Shown here: positions 24,915 to 26,221 of the stretch, piece by piece
How the letters are laid out: every line of letters begins with the position of its first letter
How positions within the stretch are numbered: position 1 is the first letter of the stretch
DNA from: Bacteroidota bacterium
Lineage (GTDB): Bacteria; Bacteroidota; Bacteroidia; Bacteroidales; Prolixibacteraceae
Length of the DNA: 26,221 nucleotides
Direction of reading: 5' to 3'
Assembly (NCBI GenBank): GCA_023412195.1
Contig: JAEYNZ010000141.1
Coordinates: 1-26,221 of the forward strand
Translations under genes and position numbers: made by a program
Notes under the pieces: model-generated
The model's input: the letters and a program-made list of their open reading frames with translations, nothing else
The model's database searches: none
Told to the model about the DNA's origin: nothing

Positions 24915-26105
24915 TTAATTTGTTACTTCTAACTCCTGAATCCTTTTTCTGTGATAATCAATTTTCTTTTGCTTCTGCTGTGGATTGACAATTGGAGTAA
25001 ACTCTTTATATGTTTCCTGTTTTGATAGTACATGCCAAATAATGACAAGCAATTTTCGGGAAATGGCAATTAGAGCTTTTTTATTTGATTTCCTTACACA
25101 AAGTTGCTGGTATTTTGCACTAAGCCAACAATTCTTTTGCCTTGATGAAGCCCATGCACATTGAACCAATATTCGCCGTAAATATTTATTCCCTTTTGTT
25201 GTTTTTGTACTTTTAATTTTACCTGCACTCTCGTCATTTCTGGGGCGTAAGCCTGCCCAGCCTGTTAATGCTGCTGCAGTTGCAAAGGTTTTTAAATCGA
25301 CGCCGAGTTCTGCAATAATTATCATCGCGCTTAATATTTGGATGCCCGGAATGGTGCATAGCAATTGTAACTCTTTCTTAAAGTACTTCTGACACAGAAT
25401 ATTCATTTCATTCAGACATTCTTGCTGCTGACTTAAAATAAGTTCATATTCTTTAATATTCTGATTAAGAATAAAACGGTCTGCAGATGAAACAACTCCA
25501 TTTAGTGAGGCGTTAATTTTTTCCTTGTGCTTGTTTCTTATTCTTCCATGTACATGTTTCTCTAGCAACTCAGCAGTTGTTTCTCCTGCTATTAAAGCCT
25601 TAACAACCTTTATTACCGATACGCTGCCTATCTTTGTCGCATAATTGGTTATTTGAATATTGCAGCGATGAAGTTGTCGGTCAATTTCCTGCTCAATGCG
25701 GGTCGATTGTTCACATAGCCGAACATATCTGCGTTCGAATTGACGTAACTCCTGGATATTTTTCCCGGGAACATAACTCCCGCGGACTAAATTTTTTTGG
25801 ATGACTGTAGCTATCCATTCTGCATCTTTAACATCAGTTTTTCTGCCGGGGAGTTGTCTTATAAACCAGGGATTAATTAATTTCAATTCACAATGCCCTT
25901 GTAAAATCCTCCATACAGGAATCCAGTAAATACCTGTGCTCTCCATCCCAATTTCCTGAACTTGATGTTCTTTAATCAGATCACGAATTGATTCAATATC
26001 AACTGTTAAAGTACTGAACTCACGAATAATTTTTTCTCCGTTTGCTTTGATTATACACAACAGTATCATACTTTTGTGTATGTCAAGTCCGCATACCGTT
26101 TTCAT
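24915..26105 (-). CDS. IS110-family transposase (DEDD recombinase)
   Basis: 396 residues from the ATG at 26105; the frame extends 8 codons further to 26129, but IS110 proteins normally begin a few residues before the first catalytic Asp, as MKTVCGLDIHK does here. The RuvC-like domain carries the DEDD set: Asp8 (GLDIHK), Glu55 (MESTGIYW), Asp91 and Asp94 (KTDVKDAEW). A coiled, charged middle region follows. The C-terminal Tnp_IS116/IS110/IS902 domain shows TIPGI, AALTGWAGLRP and the serine region DESAGK (Ser293) with TKTTKGNKYLRR. Length and motifs are complete, so the protein is probably functional. Known relatives use an element-encoded bridge RNA to choose target and donor DNA. The codons are visibly more AT-rich than those of the glycosidase genes, as expected for an acquired element. 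Which subgroup (IS110 or IS1111) it belongs to is not settled. Confidence 0.93.
   Translation of the reverse strand: MKTVCGLDIHKSMILLCIIKANGEKIIREFSTLTVDIESIRDLIKEHQVQEIGMESTGIYWIPVWRILQGHCELKLINPWFIRQLPGRKTDVKDAEWIATVIQKNLVRGSYVPGKNIQELRQFERRYVRLCEQSTRIEQEIDRQLHRCNIQITNYATKIGSVSVIKVVKALIAGETTAELLEKHVHGRIRNKHKEKINASLNGVVSSADRFILNQNIKEYELILSQQQECLNEMNILCQKYFKKELQLLCTIPGIQILSAMIIIAELGVDLKTFATAAALTGWAGLRPRNDESAGKIKSTKTTKGNKYLRRILVQCAWASSRQKNCWLSAKYQQLCVRKSNKKALIAISRKLLVIIWHVLSKQETYKEFTPIVNPQQKQKKIDYHRKRIQELEVTN
24915..26105 (-). mobile_element. IS110-family insertion sequence (coding core only; ends not defined)
   Basis: Only the transposase gene is given as the certain core. The real element extends into the non-coding DNA on both sides, and at 26221 the window may end before the left end. 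IS110 elements often lack terminal inverted repeats and target duplications, so the ends need comparison with another copy or an empty site. The direct repeats at 24838 and 26189 suggest a unit of about 1351 bp. Confidence 0.75.
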
Positions 26106-26180
26106 GCTAATTAATATTAAATTAAACATTAATAATTATTGAGCTTCGAGCTCGTCATTAGTATACGGTGGCGGACTTGA
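26083..26180 (-). repeat. Inverted repeat joining the transposase leader to codons 3-8
   Basis: On the transposase strand, TCAAGTCCGC-C-ACCGT (from 26180 to 26165) is complementary to ACGGT-AT-GCGGACTTGA (from 26099 to 26083). That is 10 plus 5 base pairs with a small 1x2 internal loop and a 65-nt connecting loop. The loop contains the start codon, an AT-rich hairpin (26108-26138) and GAGCT-TCG-AGCTC (26141-26153). The 3' arm is coding sequence for residues 3-8, including the first catalytic Asp codon. It could hide the start region in read-through mRNA, or be part of a structured RNA or recombinase site. Confidence 0.6.
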
Positions 26181-26221
26181 TTTTTATTCGTGCGTGTGTA
26201 AATAATTTTTATGTAAGTTTG
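26106..26221 (-). other. IS110 transposase upstream region (reaches window end)
   Basis: These 116 bp upstream of the transposase include very AT-rich sequence next to the ATG, the perfect hairpin GAGCT-TCG-AGCTC (26141-26153), the GTATAC palindrome (26161-26166), the 5' arm of the inverted repeat, and direct-repeat copy 2. In the IS110 subgroup this is where the bridge RNA is encoded, but the visible part is shorter than most known bridge RNAs and the window ends here, so no RNA gene is called. No TAnnTTTG promoter element is seen on the minus strand. Confidence 0.45.
26189..26221 (+). repeat. Bipartite direct repeat, copy 2 (5' side of IS110 transposase)
   Basis: CGTGCGTGTG, 14 nt of AT-rich spacer, then GTAAGTTTG at the last base of the window. 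It matches copy 1 at 24838-24870 in the 10-mer, the spacing and 8 of 9 bases of the second block, while the spacers differ. It may continue past the window. Confidence 0.5.

Noticed and set aside
24885..26171. CCACC-n5-TATAC (24885) against GTATA-n-GGTGG (26161) as terminal inverted repeats of the IS
   Set aside because: The blocks are five bases each and the gaps between them differ (5 against 1), so this is too weak to define element ends.
26161..26206. Remnant of a second, divergent IS110 gene start (GGA CTT GAT codons on the plus strand)
   Set aside because: There is no ATG, the frame stops after a few codons, and the similarity is limited to the inverted-repeat arm; kept only as an alternative explanation of that arm.
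1..26221. CRISPR array, tRNA or rRNA genes, phage or defence genes
   Set aside because: I saw no regularly spaced repeats, no tRNA cloverleaf or rRNA sequence, and no gene of a known defence or phage family.

Overview
The window looks like a chromosomal carbohydrate-use region from a Bacteroidota bacterium, probably an environmental Bacteroidales/Marinilabiliales- or Cytophagales-like organism. The lineage call rests on a SusC/SusD pair, a C-terminal type IX secretion (T9SS) sorting domain, a Bacteroidota-type -7 promoter motif (TAnnTTTG), starts without obvious Shine-Dalgarno sequences, and a set of exo-acting plant-polysaccharide enzymes.

Layout. (1) 3-3626: the 3' part of a TonB-dependent receptor, followed 15 bp later by a T9SS-sorted parallel beta-helix protein; a very stable hairpin (3655-3687) closes this unit. 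(2) 3735-7492: a periplasmic parvulin-type prolyl isomerase, an OFA-type MFS transporter, and a Sua5-type threonylcarbamoyl-AMP synthase that overlaps the transporter gene. (3) 7596-18421: a tight five-gene operon (gaps 10, 18, 24 and 52 bp) encoding a CE1 esterase-GH51 arabinofuranosidase fusion, two different GH43 enzymes, a GH127 beta-L-arabinofuranosidase and a GH2 beta-galactosidase-like lipoprotein. (4) 18801-23270: susC and susD homologues behind a 379-bp leader with their own promoter motif, ending at a bidirectional terminator. (5) 23344-24492, minus strand: an alpha/beta-hydrolase-fold protein (DUF6051-like) converging on susD. (6) 24915-26105, minus strand: an intact IS110-family DEDD recombinase whose flanks hold several inverted and direct repeats.

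Regions 3 and 4 together form a polysaccharide utilisation locus. SusC/SusD would bind and import oligosaccharides. The enzymes would remove ester groups, alpha- and beta-linked L-arabinofuranose, xylose-type units and galactose from an arabinose-decorated glycan such as complex arabinoxylan or an arabinogalactan-type chain. No endo-acting backbone enzyme and no dedicated regulator (HTCS, AraC, ECF sigma/anti-sigma) lie in the window, so the locus may continue elsewhere or depend on other loci.

The least explained sequence is the non-coding DNA around the IS110 gene. A 15-bp-paired inverted repeat joins the 5' leader to codons 3-8 of the transposase, a bipartite direct repeat lies on both sides of the gene, and there is a cluster of small hairpins. 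IS110 elements are known to encode bridge RNAs in their non-coding ends, so this is the best place to look for something new. The element's ends cannot be fixed from this window alone.
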